Of a DNA stretch of 64,000 nt, positions 1-12,069 are shown piece by piece. The first letter of the stretch is position 1. Each line of letters starts with the position of its first letter. Below the pieces are notes generated by a model. The model did not search any database. It was not told the DNA's origin and saw only the letters and a list, made by a program, of their open reading frames with translations. Source of the DNA: Dactylellina haptotyla (taxonomy: Eukaryota; Ascomycota; Orbiliomycetes; Orbiliales; Orbiliaceae); the NCBI GenBank assembly GCA_031310005.1, contig CM062380.1:868001-932000 (forward strand), given 5' to 3'. The position numbers were made by a program, and so were the translations under genes.

Positions 1-678
1 TGAATAACTAGGATGAAATAGGATCGCAAAGGAACCTCTGCGCATATCTGCAGGATAATCGGGCGACCAGATGCGGATTCGAAATCTGCTTCCAGTAGCC
101 AAGCAAGCTTCATCAAGCGCAGCTACAACCTCCCTAGAACATCTGTGTAGACTGCGCATAGTCGATTTTAAACAGCCTAACTGTCGGGTAAGTCTCGAAT
201 GTTGGTAATGCCAGCGTTTCAGCAAATCTACTCGGCGTTGAAATGAAGCTTGGAGGACATATGTCGGATCGTCCCGCGTATACACCAATTCCTGCAAAAG
301 AAGGGCACGGTATGCCCGTATCATTTCAGCTAGAAAGGCGAGACTTTTCTGCAAGCTTTCGTACCAGCGGTGGAGCTTTTTACTGGCTGCAGATAGAGTT
401 TTAATTCCAGTGATTACCTCCTCGGATGGATACTCATAACTGTATTCTGCAGCCGGCGAAGTTATCTTGTCGACGTGTTGGATTATTTTCAATACGCTTT
501 CAGTGAAGATATTGTCATTGGATATGTCGTCTGGATCGTAACGGAGTACAGCCTTGAGTTTCGCCAGGGTTTCTTGGAGAGCGTGGAATAAGTTTCTGAT
601 ATGGGATGCAGTGAACCTCTCATCTCGTGCCAACTCTCGTAAAGCGGCCTGATTCGAAATTAATCTGTCGGACGTCAT
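1..678 (-). CDS. Partial orphan alpha-helical protein, cut by the window edge
   Basis: Reading the minus strand from an ATG at 678 gives 226 uninterrupted codons to base 1, so the gene continues outside the window. The protein starts MTSDRLISNQAALREL and is rich in Leu, Lys, Arg and Glu. It looks almost wholly alpha-helical, with no signal peptide or membrane segment, and contains amphipathic stretches such as LHRWYESLQKSLAFLAEMI. I recognise no domain. Its size and composition resemble the orphans at 1628-2346, 11503-12069 and 28488-29228, but I see no clear sequence identity. It faces away from the gene at 1628, so the two may share a promoter region. The long open frame supports a real gene; the function is unknown. 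Confidence 0.6.
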   Translation of the reverse strand, partial: MTSDRLISNQAALRELARDERFTASHIRNLFHALQETLAKLKAVLRYDPDDISNDNIFTESVLKIIQHVDKITSPAAEYSYEYPSEEVITGIKTLSAASKKLHRWYESLQKSLAFLAEMIRAYRALLLQELVYTRDDPTYVLQASFQRRVDLLKRWHYQHSRLTRQLGCLKSTMRSLHRCSREVVAALDEACLATGSRFRIRIWSPDYPADMRRGSFAILFHPSYS

Positions 679-1627
679 GGTTTGGCCGGTTATACCACGC
701 TATCGTTGTAAATAAGAATTTTGTTGGTTGGATTATCTCAGCCCAGATGGCTACGCCGTTCTAAAATACTTCGAGCTTGTTTAGAACTGCATAGTTCCGA
801 AACCAGAGGCACTGCACATTATAAACGGGTCGCGGAATATTACGCTGATCGCTGTGATCTTCCCACGCCCCCCTCAAGATCACATAAGCTAATGAGAAAA
901 ATCATGGTGAGTACAGGCGATAGATGCCTGGGAATTCGACCTGATACTTTGATTATTCTATAATATATCCTCGATACATTCTAGAACTTGTTTCTTACTT
1001 TCTATCTGCAGATATCTGTAAAATCTGAGGAAATAGATAAAATTGATGATAGCAGCCAAGCGCGAACGCGAACTAAGTTCTCACCCCTCTCCTGGTTTTG
1101 ATAGATCTTGGCAGTCAGAATATCGATATATATTCGCCACCCTAAAAACGTATCAAGTGAGATCACTGCACAGATGTACCCGACCTGGCCTAAATATAAG
1201 ACTGCCATGTTCATGACGGTCGTGTCGTTGACGAGGCTAGGGTCGCACCATGTTCGCGAATTCGTGGGCGCAGAGCTCTGAAAATGTCTCGAAACCGGGT
1301 CTCAGCTTATGGCGAAGACACCAGATATCCGCAGGCTAAATTTTTAGTCAAACGGTAGTAATATCTTAGTCTCGTTGCCAGGCTCTACTAAAGCTGCACA
1401 GCGCAAGCGCTAGATCTAGATGGATCTTTGCCTGTGTTGTTGCAACGTTGGTATATCTTCGATAGCTCTTCTAGTGGTAGTTACGAGACTGTTCTAGTGC
1501 TAACCATATCGCTGAGACAGTTGAGAGTCACCACCAATCCCAAGAACTCCAGAGACATCAACTATATACTATCTCCTTCGCCATCGATACCCATCTACAA
1601 TACATCAGCACAGATTTTCACATAACA
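679..1627. other. Intergenic, divergent promoter region
   Basis: This separates the minus-strand partial gene from the plus-strand orphan at 1628. It is AT-rich and holds only short unsupported frames. The last 120 bases are pyrimidine and CA rich, as is usual for a fungal 5' leader. No RNA gene or repeat was recognised. Confidence 0.4.
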
Positions 1628-2346
1628 ATGGCGTTTTCTTTTCCTAACCCCACTGACCAAGTCTCCATCCTCAGAGATCTTGGCTTCAACGTATTCGAAT
1701 TCGACTTCCAGAAGGGCGACCTCCTCAGAGCCGTCGAGCTGTTCATATCCGAATGTCGTAGAATAACTTACACCATTGATATCCTGGTTCAGAATACCCG
1801 CGCCAAGATAACCCAGCTTCAATCAAACATGGGGGTTCCGGTACAATTATTGGAGGTTAAGGACAATGGAATGACGAACAAGCAACGGGATAACCTCATA
1901 TTGTTCAACAAGACCTTAATAAATTCATTTATGGAGCTCGTAGACGCAGCTCGAAGGTTGAGGATGGTGGATTTAAAGAAGCGGCACAATGACTTGTTCG
2001 ACCGGTTGGAAATTACTCGGCTTGGTATTGTCTTTGAGCATCGGTATTTCCATAGTGAGAGCATATTATCCTACTTGGCGAGATATTATTTAAATATGCT
2101 AATTATTTCTTAATGATAGAGTCAGATAGTTGGTTCCTCACCGACACGGGCAGCCCGCTCTATCTCCGTGAACACCAACTTACGATGAAAATTTGTCAGG
2201 ACTCAATCTCGATGCATTCTAGGGCATTCGTTACTGCATGCATTGGGCTCAAGGGATTAGCCGACCACCTCAGAAGAACTATACCAAAGATTCAGTGGGT
2301 ATGTGGGCAGACTATGCTGTTGGTTGAGAAAGAAGATAGTCCATAG
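1628..2346 (+). CDS. Two-exon orphan helical protein
   Basis: Exon 1 is 1628-2054 and exon 2 is 2120-2346, giving 217 aa. The start ATG lies in a good context (ACAATGG). Without splicing the frame closes at 2113, but a GTGAGA donor at 2055, an ATGCTAATT branch-like site and a TAG acceptor at 2119 join it in phase to the next frame, which runs to TAG at 2344. The product is helical, with no signal peptide, membrane segment or known motif. The first exon ends in FEHRYFH and the second begins SDSWFLTDTG. The function is unknown. Codon use is even, as in its orphan neighbours. The single-exon alternative (161 aa) is possible but ignores good splice signals. Confidence 0.55.
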
Positions 2347-3327
2347 AGCGTGTCTTTGATGGATCATATGCCTATATTTCATTATATTCACTGACGTCGA
2401 TACAAATCGCTTGTAAAATACAGCTATACTGTTAAGTTACGATCTAAAATCGGGCGCTTCGGGTTTATTATACAAGATAGGCGAGGATCTCGCGTATCGC
2501 TATAATCTGCAGAATAACTCCTAGCCAGCAATTAGAGATATACTTCCTCGTATCCCATTTGGAACAAAAACCACACAAATTTTATAGCAGTTAACAATAT
2601 GATTAAAATGGCTTTACCTGACCGAACAGATTCTTGTGCCTAGATTTCGGTTAATTATATAGAGTTTGCTGGAACCGGTCACTGGTTCCAGCCACCCATA
2701 CTTCTTAGGCTCGTGGGATCCATGAGGCCTGGCAAATAGTGCCTGATTCGACTAACCCATACTTATTAGAACGATACAACCTGCCCATCCCACGACGGGT
2801 TGCACCCGTTCCTCCTCATCCTCCTCTCATTTCTTTTGAGCTTTTTTATTCCACTTGACAATTTATTTCATTTTCGTAACGATATTACGAGGGTTGAAGT
2901 GATTCTTGCGAGTTTGTATTCACTTTTTTGTTCTCCATCAGAATATGATAGTTTTCCGCGAGAGGAAGCTAGAACCAAGCCTCGAAGCACAGATGTGTGT
3001 TGCTGTTGAAGAGGTCTTGGGCCGAGGCTGCATGAATTCGCCTCGCAACTGCAATGTCCGAGTCTGCAGTCTGGGTTCAGCTCGCTGTAAGTGAAAGGCT
3101 GAGGAAATCATTAGAAGGTGGGGTAACCAGCAGGAAAGAGCACAACTTGACTCCTGGAGCTCACTCATAACACTCACATATTTATCTTACTGAGGAATCT
3201 TTGGCTATTGCTTTATGCACTAGTTGAAGTGACATCCGCAGCAGTCTCAGATTTTCAAGCGCGAAAATCTATATAAAGTCGATTTGCAGCCGCCAGGCTA
3301 GTGCCGGACAGGGGGCTTTGATAGGCA
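2347..3327. other. Intergenic upstream of the NLR-like gene
   Basis: AT-rich sequence with several frames of 60-80 codons on both strands that overlap each other and have no support. I see no RNA gene or mobile element here. Confidence 0.4.
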
Positions 3328-6300
3328 ATGGCCGAAAATGAATATACAAATACTGAGAACCAAATTGCAGTACAAGGGCCGGTCTTCAATCATGGGTAAG
3401 TCTACCCATGGTTACTTGGCTGTAAGTTTTTAATACTAAACTTTTGTTGGGTAATAAATATCAGTGGCGATAGTCGCGGTACGTCAAGTCAATTTGATGC
3501 GTATTTGTACCCAAAGGCTGATTTTGGCGTATTCAGCCCGTGAAATCCGGGCGGAGAAGCAAATGAGGATCTTGAGAATCCTTCATCAGTCGGTGGAGAT
3601 AAACCGGAAAGACCGAAATCCGGATAGAATACCGGGAACATGTGAATGGTTTACGACCCATCCGCGCTTTCAACAATGGAAAACGAATAAGTCGTCAATG
3701 CTGTGGGTATCTGCTGATCCTGGATGCGGAAAATCAGTTCTCGCAAAGCACCTAGTCGACACTGTCCTTAAAACCACCGATTCAAGAATCACATGTTATT
3801 TCTTCTTCAAAGACGACTTTGAGGGTCAGGGAAGCGTTACCACCGCGTTATGCTGTATCCTTTCTCAAATTTTTACTATAAAGCCCGCTCTATTGTCCGA
3901 CACCATTATTAAGCAGTTTGACATCGCTGGAGATGGATTTGTTGGTTCATTTAGTGTGCTTTGGTGTGCTCTTATGACTGCCGCCAAGAATGCCGGCGAA
4001 ATTGTTTGTATCCTTGATGCGATAGACGAGTGCCAGAAGAGTGATTGGTCGCTGCTGAAAAGCGAATTGCAGAAGATATATAATAAGGGGTCTGACGTTT
4101 CCTCAACAAGTCCGGATACAAGGCCAGATTCTTCCCACGAAACTCAAAAGACAGAATATAATGTTAAATTTCTGTTGACTAGTCGGCCTTATCGCGAAAT
4201 TCGACATGGTTTCCAACCTCTGGTAACCCAAGGTCCGGATTCGCTCTTTATTCATCTAAGCGGGGAAGGTGAAGAAGAGATAGCGAAAATAGCTCTAGAA
4301 GTAGATCTATTTATCGAAGCAAAAATACGGCATATCGGAGAAATAATAAAGCTGACAAAGGCAGAAGAAAACTTTTTATCCGAGAGACTCAAACGAGTCC
4401 CGAATAAAACATATATATGGGTTTATCTTACACTAGACTTGATCGAAAACGACATTCATACCAACATCAATTTGAATAGAAATAAAATATTCCAAGTCAC
4501 TGGTGATCTCCCAGAGACAGTGGATGATGCGTACGAGATGATTCTCTCCAAAAGCTACGATCCCGAGCTCACTAAAACGCTACTACACATAGTAGTCGCT
4601 ACAGCGCGGCCCTTACATCTTCAGGAGATAAACATAGCGCTAGCCCTAGCGCTTAAGGATACCCATCATTCATACGCTACCACTGACTACAAAACAGAAG
4701 AGCGTCTCAGAGTTGATTTACGAGATCTCTGTGGTCTCTTTATTACCGTCGCAGAATCGAAGGTATACTTGCTTCACCAAACCGCTAAAGAATTCTTGGT
4801 TCAGAGCGATACCAAGACTCACAAAGTGAAAGGTCTCAACCGCAAATTTAAATGGAAAGAATCAATCCGGCTGCGAGACTCTCATAAAACCCTTACCAGT
4901 ATTTGCATCCGGCACCTACTTTTTGAAGAATTCGAGTCTGATCCCCTTTCTGACGACGACGACGCCATCGAATATATCAAGAAATATATTTTTCTCGATT
5001 ATTCCGCTAGATACTAGGTTACTCACTTCAAGGACTCAAAAGTTGAATTCGAGTACCATGAGGTACCGCGTGTCATGGGATTATGCGACACAGATTCTAA
5101 AAGCTGCTTGACCTGGCTTAGGATCTATTGGACCAGTACCAATACAAGCTTTCCAAGTGGCTTTACTTCCCTCATGGTTGCATCTTATTTTGGGTTGAGC
5201 GCAATGGTAAACCTTTTGCTCAGATCAACGCCCAAAATCAATTCCCGAGATTCTACATACCAACGATCGGCACTATCATGGGCCTCCGAGAGCGGGTCTG
5301 ACGTTGTTGTTAAGCAACTACTGAAGGGGCCCAACTGGATGGGTATTCCGTTATCATTTGCGGGTGGGGCCGACGTAAATTCGGTGGATATATATGGTCG
5401 AACACCGCTAGTATATGCAATCTGGAAGAGACAGACATCTATTGTCGCGCAACTACTTAAAGCCGGAGCTAGAGTTGACTTGCGGGATGATGTTGGGGGA
5501 ACACCGCTCGACTATGCTATATGTAGTGGGCAAGGTGGTATTTTAGATCAATTTTTAAAGAGCGGTACCCAGAGGCATTCAAGGGATACTCTAGGCAGAA
5601 AGTTATTTTTTTCTGCTGTGCACAAAGATCGTGGGGATGTTGTCAAAATGTTGCTTGAGGTTGGGGAAGTAAACGCTGATGTGGAGGGGAAAAATGGTGA
5701 TACGCCCTTATTAGTTGCTATAAATTCCGGCAATATCGAGATGGCGCGAACTCTTCTCGAAAATGGCGCTAATGTTGAAGCCAAGAGCGCTAGTAACTAT
5801 ACACCACCACCACTTGCTATGGGAGAATATTGGAAGGAGGCAGTATTCCAGCTCTTCATAGACAAAGGCGCGGGTATAGAATCGAAACGTGATGGTGGTT
5901 TCACGCCGCTATCGATCGCTGTGATGAATGAGGAAGAGGCGATAGTCAGGCTACTAATGGAAAGGGGCGCTGATATAGAATCAAGAAGTAACGAGGGTCG
6001 TACGGCGCTTTCATATGCTGCGATGAATTGGAATGGCGCGATAGTCAGGCTGCTAGTGGAAAAGGGCGCTGATATAGAATCGAGAAGTGATGACGGTCGC
6101 ACGCCGTTGTCGTTTGCTGCAGAGGGACATTTCAATGGCCAGGTGGTAAGGCTGTTGGTGGAAAAAGGTGCTGATATAAGATCGAGAAGCAACAATGGTC
6201 GCACACCATTATCATTTGCCCGGTCGCATGGCCGCGAAAATAAAATAATTACACTATTAACAGAAGAAAAAGCGGAAGAGAGTATCCAATCGTGGGAAGA

Positions 6301-6388
6301 CGAAGACGAAGACGAACTCCACCCCACTGTCCGCAAGGAGGGTCAACTAGAATACTCTCCTGTCCGCCTACTCTCGGGCCCCCTATAG
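3328..6388 (+). pseudogene. Broken NACHT-ankyrin (NLR-like) gene
   Basis: A NACHT NTPase frame (from about 3497 to 5017) is followed in the same frame by an ankyrin frame (5018-6388). Visible parts are the Walker A motif ADPGCGKS near 3712, the Walker B-like ILDAIDEC near 4006, winged-helix-like sequence after it, and roughly ten ankyrin repeats from 5160. Family members sense ligands through the repeats and act in fungal heterokaryon incompatibility and innate-type responses. A likely first exon (3328-3395, MAENEYTNTENQ) leads through a GTAAGT donor into a frame that ends at a TGA at 3541, out of frame with the NACHT part. Between the two halves an in-frame TAG (5015-5017) sits in FLDYSARY*VTHF, where relatives usually have Trp. 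So I read at least two or three lesions. Alternatively the halves are two separate genes, the second starting at ATG 5075. Confidence 0.65.
5876..6250 (+). repeat. Near-identical ankyrin repeat array
   Basis: Four consecutive 33-residue ankyrin units share long identical stretches in protein and DNA, with the recurring core VRLLVEKGADIESRS followed by GRTPLSFA. The earlier repeats of the same gene are much more diverged. High internal identity points to recent unit duplication or ongoing exchange between units, as known for repeat domains of fungal NLRs. Confidence 0.6.
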
Positions 6389-7919
6389 TATATTCCTATG
6401 GAAGGGTGTTGTTGACCATAAAATGCAACAACATCCCCCGATCCGCCCCACCTTCAATATTGTTGGCAGCACTCTTTCTGTAAGAGCCTATTTCACATAA
6501 CTAAGTATTGCCTCTTTTCGGAGAAGAAATCGGAGCCTGGCCATACTTATAAGTAATAGGATGCGGATTTCGGCGTCGGTGGCTCGGAACCGCACTTTGT
6601 TCCCGAAACCTTTCCGATACCTTGATGGCTCCGTACCATTAACAAGATTCTTACTTCTATCGAAAACTAGTAGTCTTTTTCTAGTTGGAGCCTGCTTGTT
6701 TCTCTCGTCTGTTCTTCAGCCTACTGAACTAGCAATATTGCTGGCTGTGTCTGTGAATGTTCCGAAACTGTATACTGAAAAAAATTGTGACCCGTACAGT
6801 TTGTTCTTATTTTGCAAAGTTATCAGGGACTAAGATTTCAAAAGTTACATAAAAGGAGTTCTCAAATACAGGTAGTTTTCGAATGGCATCACAAAGGCAA
6901 TCAAGATCTCTTTCGACTTTCACCCGCTATCCTAAAGATAAATCTGCCTTGCTATCTGATTCTAAGCCTCCCGTTTTCGGATTTTTACCCCGCGAGCGCA
7001 GTTGGTCTCTCTACATCACAAACTCGGCAGCTAAACAGGGACGCCGGTATTCCAAACAAGAATTGTCTGCTAAAAACCTCAGACCCATTCTCTCCTATTT
7101 CTACCCATTCTCACGAAAACGTAGGAAGTTCGCACAGCCGCAGATTAGAAGGCATGTGATTCCATCGACTCCATACTATTCTCTATTCCCAGTCTAGTAA
7201 TCACAAGTGGAGACCGCATACCTCTCGGCTCTGGTAATATAGAATTCTACATTCGCAAATATTGTAAGCGGCGAGCATACCTTTGCTACTATTTTCATCC
7301 GAAATCTATTATACGACATCTGCGATGCCAAACGAGCGCTGGGAGACTCTGAAGCGTATCACAGAGCGGCAAGGAGAATCCTCGAAATTTCCGAAAACAC
7401 CTCCATATTACATAGCCGAGTCAACAGCATCAAACCTTGTATAGATAATCTACTTCAGAGATAGTAGAGTTGGAGAAGGACGTTAGTGCAGGTTTAGCAC
7501 TTTGTTCGATCGAGGAACGAAAGGAGTTGTCAACATCGCTACTCACGGAGTATTCCTTCTGGGAGACATGTCGACAGCCACCACTCAGATTGAAGTAATT
7601 GAGACGAGTGAACTCAAGACACTGCGGCACATTCGTTGTGGAGGGAATCCAAATTGTTTTCTCGATCTGTTGAAAATTGGATCCGCCTGCGAATAGATTT
7701 GCAAGATCCGACCTCTTCTTGTTGAACAAATGAGTGCCACCAGAATCAAAGTTAATATCCCCATAAGACGAACTGGTTGATTATTAGTATAATATTTTAG
7801 TCTGTATATACAATGTTCCTCGTGACTATTTATACAACGATTAAAGAAATCAGAGGTCTATGTAATGTACATATACAAGGTATCATGGTTCTATCTAACA
7901 CACACCACGCATCTGCTGC
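6389..7919. other. Intergenic with a possible gene remnant
   Basis: No complete gene is supported. Between about 7237 and 7458 on the plus strand a frame of some 70 codons without a start ATG encodes a helical peptide (for example YHRAARRILEISEN) that resembles the orphan helical proteins in composition. It could be a fossil of one. The rest is AT-rich with overlapping short frames. Confidence 0.3.
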
Positions 7920-8939
7920 CTACAACTTGACACCACCAGCGAAAGCCTTGATGGCAAGGTTAACCATGGCGACAATCTTCGCGTTCTCAGAAGTGTTGAG
8001 GATGGAAGCAAGCTTGTATGGGAGCTTGAGCAATGGAGCAACAACAGGGTAAAGGGCACCAGCGATATCAGCAAGGATATCACCGTTGATATCAATATCA
8101 TTAAGGGAGGTCTGGAAGCGAGTGACGTTAATGCTAAGCTGGCCAGCCTTGCCGCCGAGAGCGGCGAGGCTTCCCTCAGCGGTAAGGAGGACGGAGAGAC
8201 CGGTGAGCTTGATGCTAGCATCCTGCTTAATGTCCTTGAATGCAACAGTGAGCTTGATCTCACCGTCAATGGTGACAATGCCGTTGATGACCATCCCGTT
8301 CTTGCCAGAGCCGAGGGAAACATAGTTCGCCTTAACGACTGGGTTGACGATATCACGGATGGTGACCGAGATGTCCTTGTTGATTGCGAAATCGACAGGC
8401 TTCTGCTTGATTCCCTCGAGGATTCCAGGGAGCTTCTGGTCAACCAGGCTCTGGATGAAGGGGGTGAGCGATCCCGGACCGCTGAAGATGTGGAAGTCAA
8501 AGTCGCGTCCCTTCTCGAGGATTTTGGCTGGAGCGAGCATGACGCCCGCCTGGTTGGCTGGGTTCTCAGCACCGAGAGAGTAACGGGTCTTGAAGGGGCT
8601 CATGCCGATGTCAATGTTGACAGTGCTGGCATCACCGCCGTCTGGGCTCAAGATGAGCTTGAACTTGCTCTGAAGTGGGATCCATCCGTTGGCCTCGACG
8701 GAGAACTTGTCAGAGACAGAGTTGCTCGCAACGGAGACCGACCCTGGAGCACCGGTGCTCATGAAGGTGTTCTCGGCGGCGGAGACAGTCAAGCCAGAGT
8801 TCCACTCGTTGTAGATGTAGACATCAGCGGAGGTACCCAGACCGCGAGCCTGGAACTGCTCGACGTCGATGGGTCGAGGGGCAGGGACAAGAGCGTTGGC
8901 GGCCGCAACGAGCGGGAGAAGGCGAATTAGAGACTGCAT
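7920..8939 (-). CDS. Secreted protein of unknown family, 339 aa
   Basis: The open frame extends upstream to 9158, but the ATG at 8939 starts a clear signal peptide, MQSLIRLLPLVAAANALVPA, so it is the likely start. The mature protein has no cysteine or membrane span. It alternates beta-strand-like segments (FKLILSPDGG, IVTIDGEIKLTVAF) with a C-terminal helical stretch (LKLPYKLASILN). The pattern of long beta sheet plus amphipathic helix recalls lipid-binding TULIP-type folds, but that is only an impression. Codons are strongly biased to C- and G-ending forms, unlike the neighbouring orphans, which suggests high expression and a conserved gene. A TATA-like element sits about 120 bases upstream. 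Confidence 0.75.
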   Translation of the reverse strand: MQSLIRLLPLVAAANALVPAPRPIDVEQFQARGLGTSADVYIYNEWNSGLTVSAAENTFMSTGAPGSVSVASNSVSDKFSVEANGWIPLQSKFKLILSPDGGDASTVNIDIGMSPFKTRYSLGAENPANQAGVMLAPAKILEKGRDFDFHIFSGPGSLTPFIQSLVDQKLPGILEGIKQKPVDFAINKDISVTIRDIVNPVVKANYVSLGSGKNGMVINGIVTIDGEIKLTVAFKDIKQDASIKLTGLSVLLTAEGSLAALGGKAGQLSINVTRFQTSLNDIDINGDILADIAGALYPVVAPLLKLPYKLASILNTSENAKIVAMVNLAIKAFAGGVKL

Positions 8940-11502
8940 CTTTGAGAGATATGGATATATATCTTCTTGGGCTCCTAACTCTTGTGGGGGATATAGGGAG
9001 TGGATATTGAAAAGACCAGATTCAGATTCTCGCCAGTGTGGAGATCCCCATGCGATACTTATATCTTTCGCTGGTGTGCCATGGCGGCCGTCGACCTCCC
9101 CAAAGGAGATTGGACTGGGAAACGTTAACCTGTCGCTCTGGGATCCTCGTATTTGCAATTATTCAACGGACGTCAGAATTCAACCCCATTGCCAATCTCG
9201 GTTTTGGGTTAACCGCGAACCAGTAGGTCGAAAACTCCCCGCCACGTGAACCACAGTAGAAAAGGAACTAATCAGGGCTCAGATCGAATCGACGGGTGCT
9301 ATTCTCTTCGGTCCTTTGGCAGGGGTAACGGTGTTACCCCGCACTCTTGTTACAGCGAAGAGGTATGTTCGATTGACTCGAACAAGATCCGAAAACCGGG
9401 GAGATGGCATGGTGGCCCTGGTACCTGAATAATTTCGACCGTCCTTGTCCGGCTAGTGGAGAGGGGGCTCTCGTGAACTCTTGCGGCCGTATGAGATCTG
9501 CGAAGCGAGGACAAATCAGAAACAGAAAGCCGACTCTTCCTCGCCCAGTCGAAACGTACAAACTCAAGCGCTCCATTTCTATTCGTCCGTGGGTCAAACG
9601 CCGCCCACGGAACCATCCAAACAGGCGCATCCAACCAGAGATCACCGTGTCACCAAATTTCCGCGCCTCAAAATGGTGGACACCACTGATATTTGCGATC
9701 TCATTTACACTCAATTTAAAGATTTTGCGAAAGGGACCAGTCGACTTTCGAAGGTTGCAGTGAGACTTCGACATGGGTTCGGGTGTGGTTTGCAGGCTCC
9801 CCGAAAAGGAAGGCAGCCCAAAGCAGCGCGTTGTTGCATGAGCTCGAGTTTGCCGGCTGTGTTGTCCAGGCAGACACTCTTCGACATCGGATCTGGCCCG
9901 ATTCTGCATATCCTCAGCATGGATAAGGTGTTCGAGTATCTACAACCTCGGTACGAATAGAAAGTTCAAACACTTGAGAGATATCGGTGGCATCACGATA
10001 TACAATTGCCTGTGGTTCTACGTAATGAACTTAGGAGCTCCGGAATGAAACTTGTGCTATTGTTGCCGCCTCGCGCGACGCTTGAATTCTTCGATACGAT
10101 CCTCGGAAAGGCGGCAGGGAATTAAAAAAACTGAAGTAGAGAGTGATTCTTCGAATATATATGAAAACTGGGACTTATTCACGTACCAGCTTATACTAGA
10201 TTCAACGGCTGACAAGGGGCATGCGGCATGTGAAACGGTAAACTATGAGTGTCTAGGAAACATTGGTCGAACGGGAATAAGCGACACGTTAACGAATGCT
10301 TGTTCGTCGGTAGGTACCTAGGAGACCCATTAATGAGTCCAAATTTTAAAATAACCTTAGTAGTACTGATAAACTATAACTTTCACTCCTTCAACATTAA
10401 TATTTCAGATACTTAAGACCTTAAATGCATCTCCTCTGTGTTTTTCCCATGCGCACAGCCATGACTTTGTTAGCATGTTGCACTTCTCGCCACGCGTATC
10501 ACCGCAAAAGGGATTGCCAATCTACCCTCAACAGCTCAAAGTTTGCCATAAGCCACGAAATCCCCCCCCCCGAGATCTCATATACATCAACGACCCGTCC
10601 AGAGTCGATCCTAGCATGAAAATCATCGGGACTTTTTATACGCACAACTAACGTGATCGAGGAGGTGGTGCTTGTCTAAGTGGGCGGGAGCGTGCGCGCG
10701 TGGGGGTCAGTCAAGGAAACTTGAGCCAGCATCAACACCAAAACCGAAGAGGGAGTGTTAATAAGACCTCAAATTTACGCCAAGACGACATATCAAAGAA
10801 AGAAGTTGTGTAGCGGGCGGGGCCATTTTTGTCAGACCCATGAAGCAGGAGTCTTGCAAAACTGAAAACTTATGAGGCAAGTCGATTAGCTTGCAGCGAA
10901 TCTTTGGAAACACAACTTCTGCCGCGAGCATACATATAACTATAGTACTATCAGGAAGTCCGCCGTGGATAATTATTTTGATAGTTATTATGACGTATCC
11001 ATGACTATAAGATAGCTAAGTGGAGGGGGGTCTTAATCAGTGCAGAAAACGTAAAGAAAACACAATCTTAGCATGAAATTCTGGACAAATACTTTGAGCT
11101 GTCAAAAAGCTAGAAGCTCTAGGAGCATATGCGCCGCCCAAATCACAAATAACGGCATAAGTTTCATCAAGAAGTGCAGACAGCTTTTAAATACAATCTA
11201 ATAGAATCAGAAGATCTTACAAAAAAAAATTAAGCCGCCGTAATTGCGCTCTCACACACTGCTAAATTTCGCAAATGGAGAGCTTTCAAATGCGCTGCAC
11301 TCGCACAAAATTGCAATGTAGAACGTGTGGCATCTTAGAAGTATAATTGAAAATACTTCTGCCTGCATAATTCAGCGCATTAATCAATCCTACCTAAGTG
11401 AAAGCTAAAGTTTATAAAATAGAAACTAGGCCAGTATAATCATAGTCAGCAATCAACCAAAGAAATACTAACGTCCAATCTGTTTCCAACAAGCCCAATC
11501 AG
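8940..11502. other. Long intergenic stretch
   Basis: This 2.5-kb stretch holds only overlapping unsupported frames. The longest (9481-9960, plus) starts with TTG; its first ATG at 9674 would give about 95 aa of unrecognised sequence. From about 10300 the sequence becomes AT-rich and frame-poor. No RNA gene, transposon or terminal repeat was recognised. Confidence 0.35.
9055..9065 (-). promoter_or_regulatory. TATA-like element of the secreted protein gene
   Basis: The minus strand reads GATATAAGTA about 120 bases before the ATG at 8939. The spacing suits a fungal TATA box. No other evidence. Confidence 0.3.
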
Positions 11503-12069
11503 CTAAGCAGCCTCATGCTTCAAGAAAGCATCAATCTTTTCGTTTATTTCTGGATAGTCAATGTTCAAAACGTAGTGTAACCGTCGGAGCAAAAGAATCA
11601 AGAAATTGACCGCCTGTCGATACTTCTCGTTGTGGGGCTCGCATTCCAACACATACCCGCCCTCCAGATGAAACCCATCCATTTTCCTCTGGACATGCAC
11701 GTAGTCGATGATATTTTCTATGAGACAGAGGGCATCAGCATACGTTGCTCGAAGAGCAACTTCCAAGCCTGCCATTTCCGTGCGACGTTTTCGAGCTCTC
11801 CCATAAAGCGGAGCGTTGAGTGTGGGATCCCCAGATGTCGAATCGTCGCGCGCTCTATTCAGGAGATCGAGGTATCGCATACTGTCTTTCATGGCTGCTT
11901 CGGAGTTTTGGACGATGAGATTGAAGCTCAAATTTAGCTTCAGCGCTATCTTCAGGAGGCATGGGTCGTCTTTGCCGTGCGGGACAACTCCATCGTTTGC
12001 GGCAAGTTGAAACTTGTGCAAATGTGGCGTTGGATCGTCAGGAGTAGAAATTACAGGTTTAGATGGCAT
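11503..12069 (-). CDS. Orphan helical protein, 188 aa
   Basis: A single-exon frame from ATG at 12069 to TAG at 11503. The N-terminal 30 residues are Pro and Asp rich (TPDDPTPHLHKF). The remainder is helical and Leu rich (MKDSMRYLDLLNRA, FLILLLRRLHYVLN). There is no signal peptide; the hydrophobic NFLILLL segment is short and followed by Arg, so it is probably a buried helix. I recognise no family. It lies between secreted-protein and Clr5-ankyrin genes and resembles the other small helical orphans in size and style. The function is unknown. Confidence 0.55.
   Translation of the reverse strand: MPSKPVISTPDDPTPHLHKFQLAANDGVVPHGKDDPCLLKIALKLNLSFNLIVQNSEAAMKDSMRYLDLLNRARDDSTSGDPTLNAPLYGRARKRRTEMAGLEVALRATYADALCLIENIIDYVHVQRKMDGFHLEGGYVLECEPHNEKYRQAVNFLILLLRRLHYVLNIDYPEINEKIDAFLKHEAA

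Noticed and set aside
9481-9960. 159-codon plus-strand frame
   Set aside because: It starts with TTG, overlaps an equally long minus-strand frame, and shows no domain, signal or codon bias.
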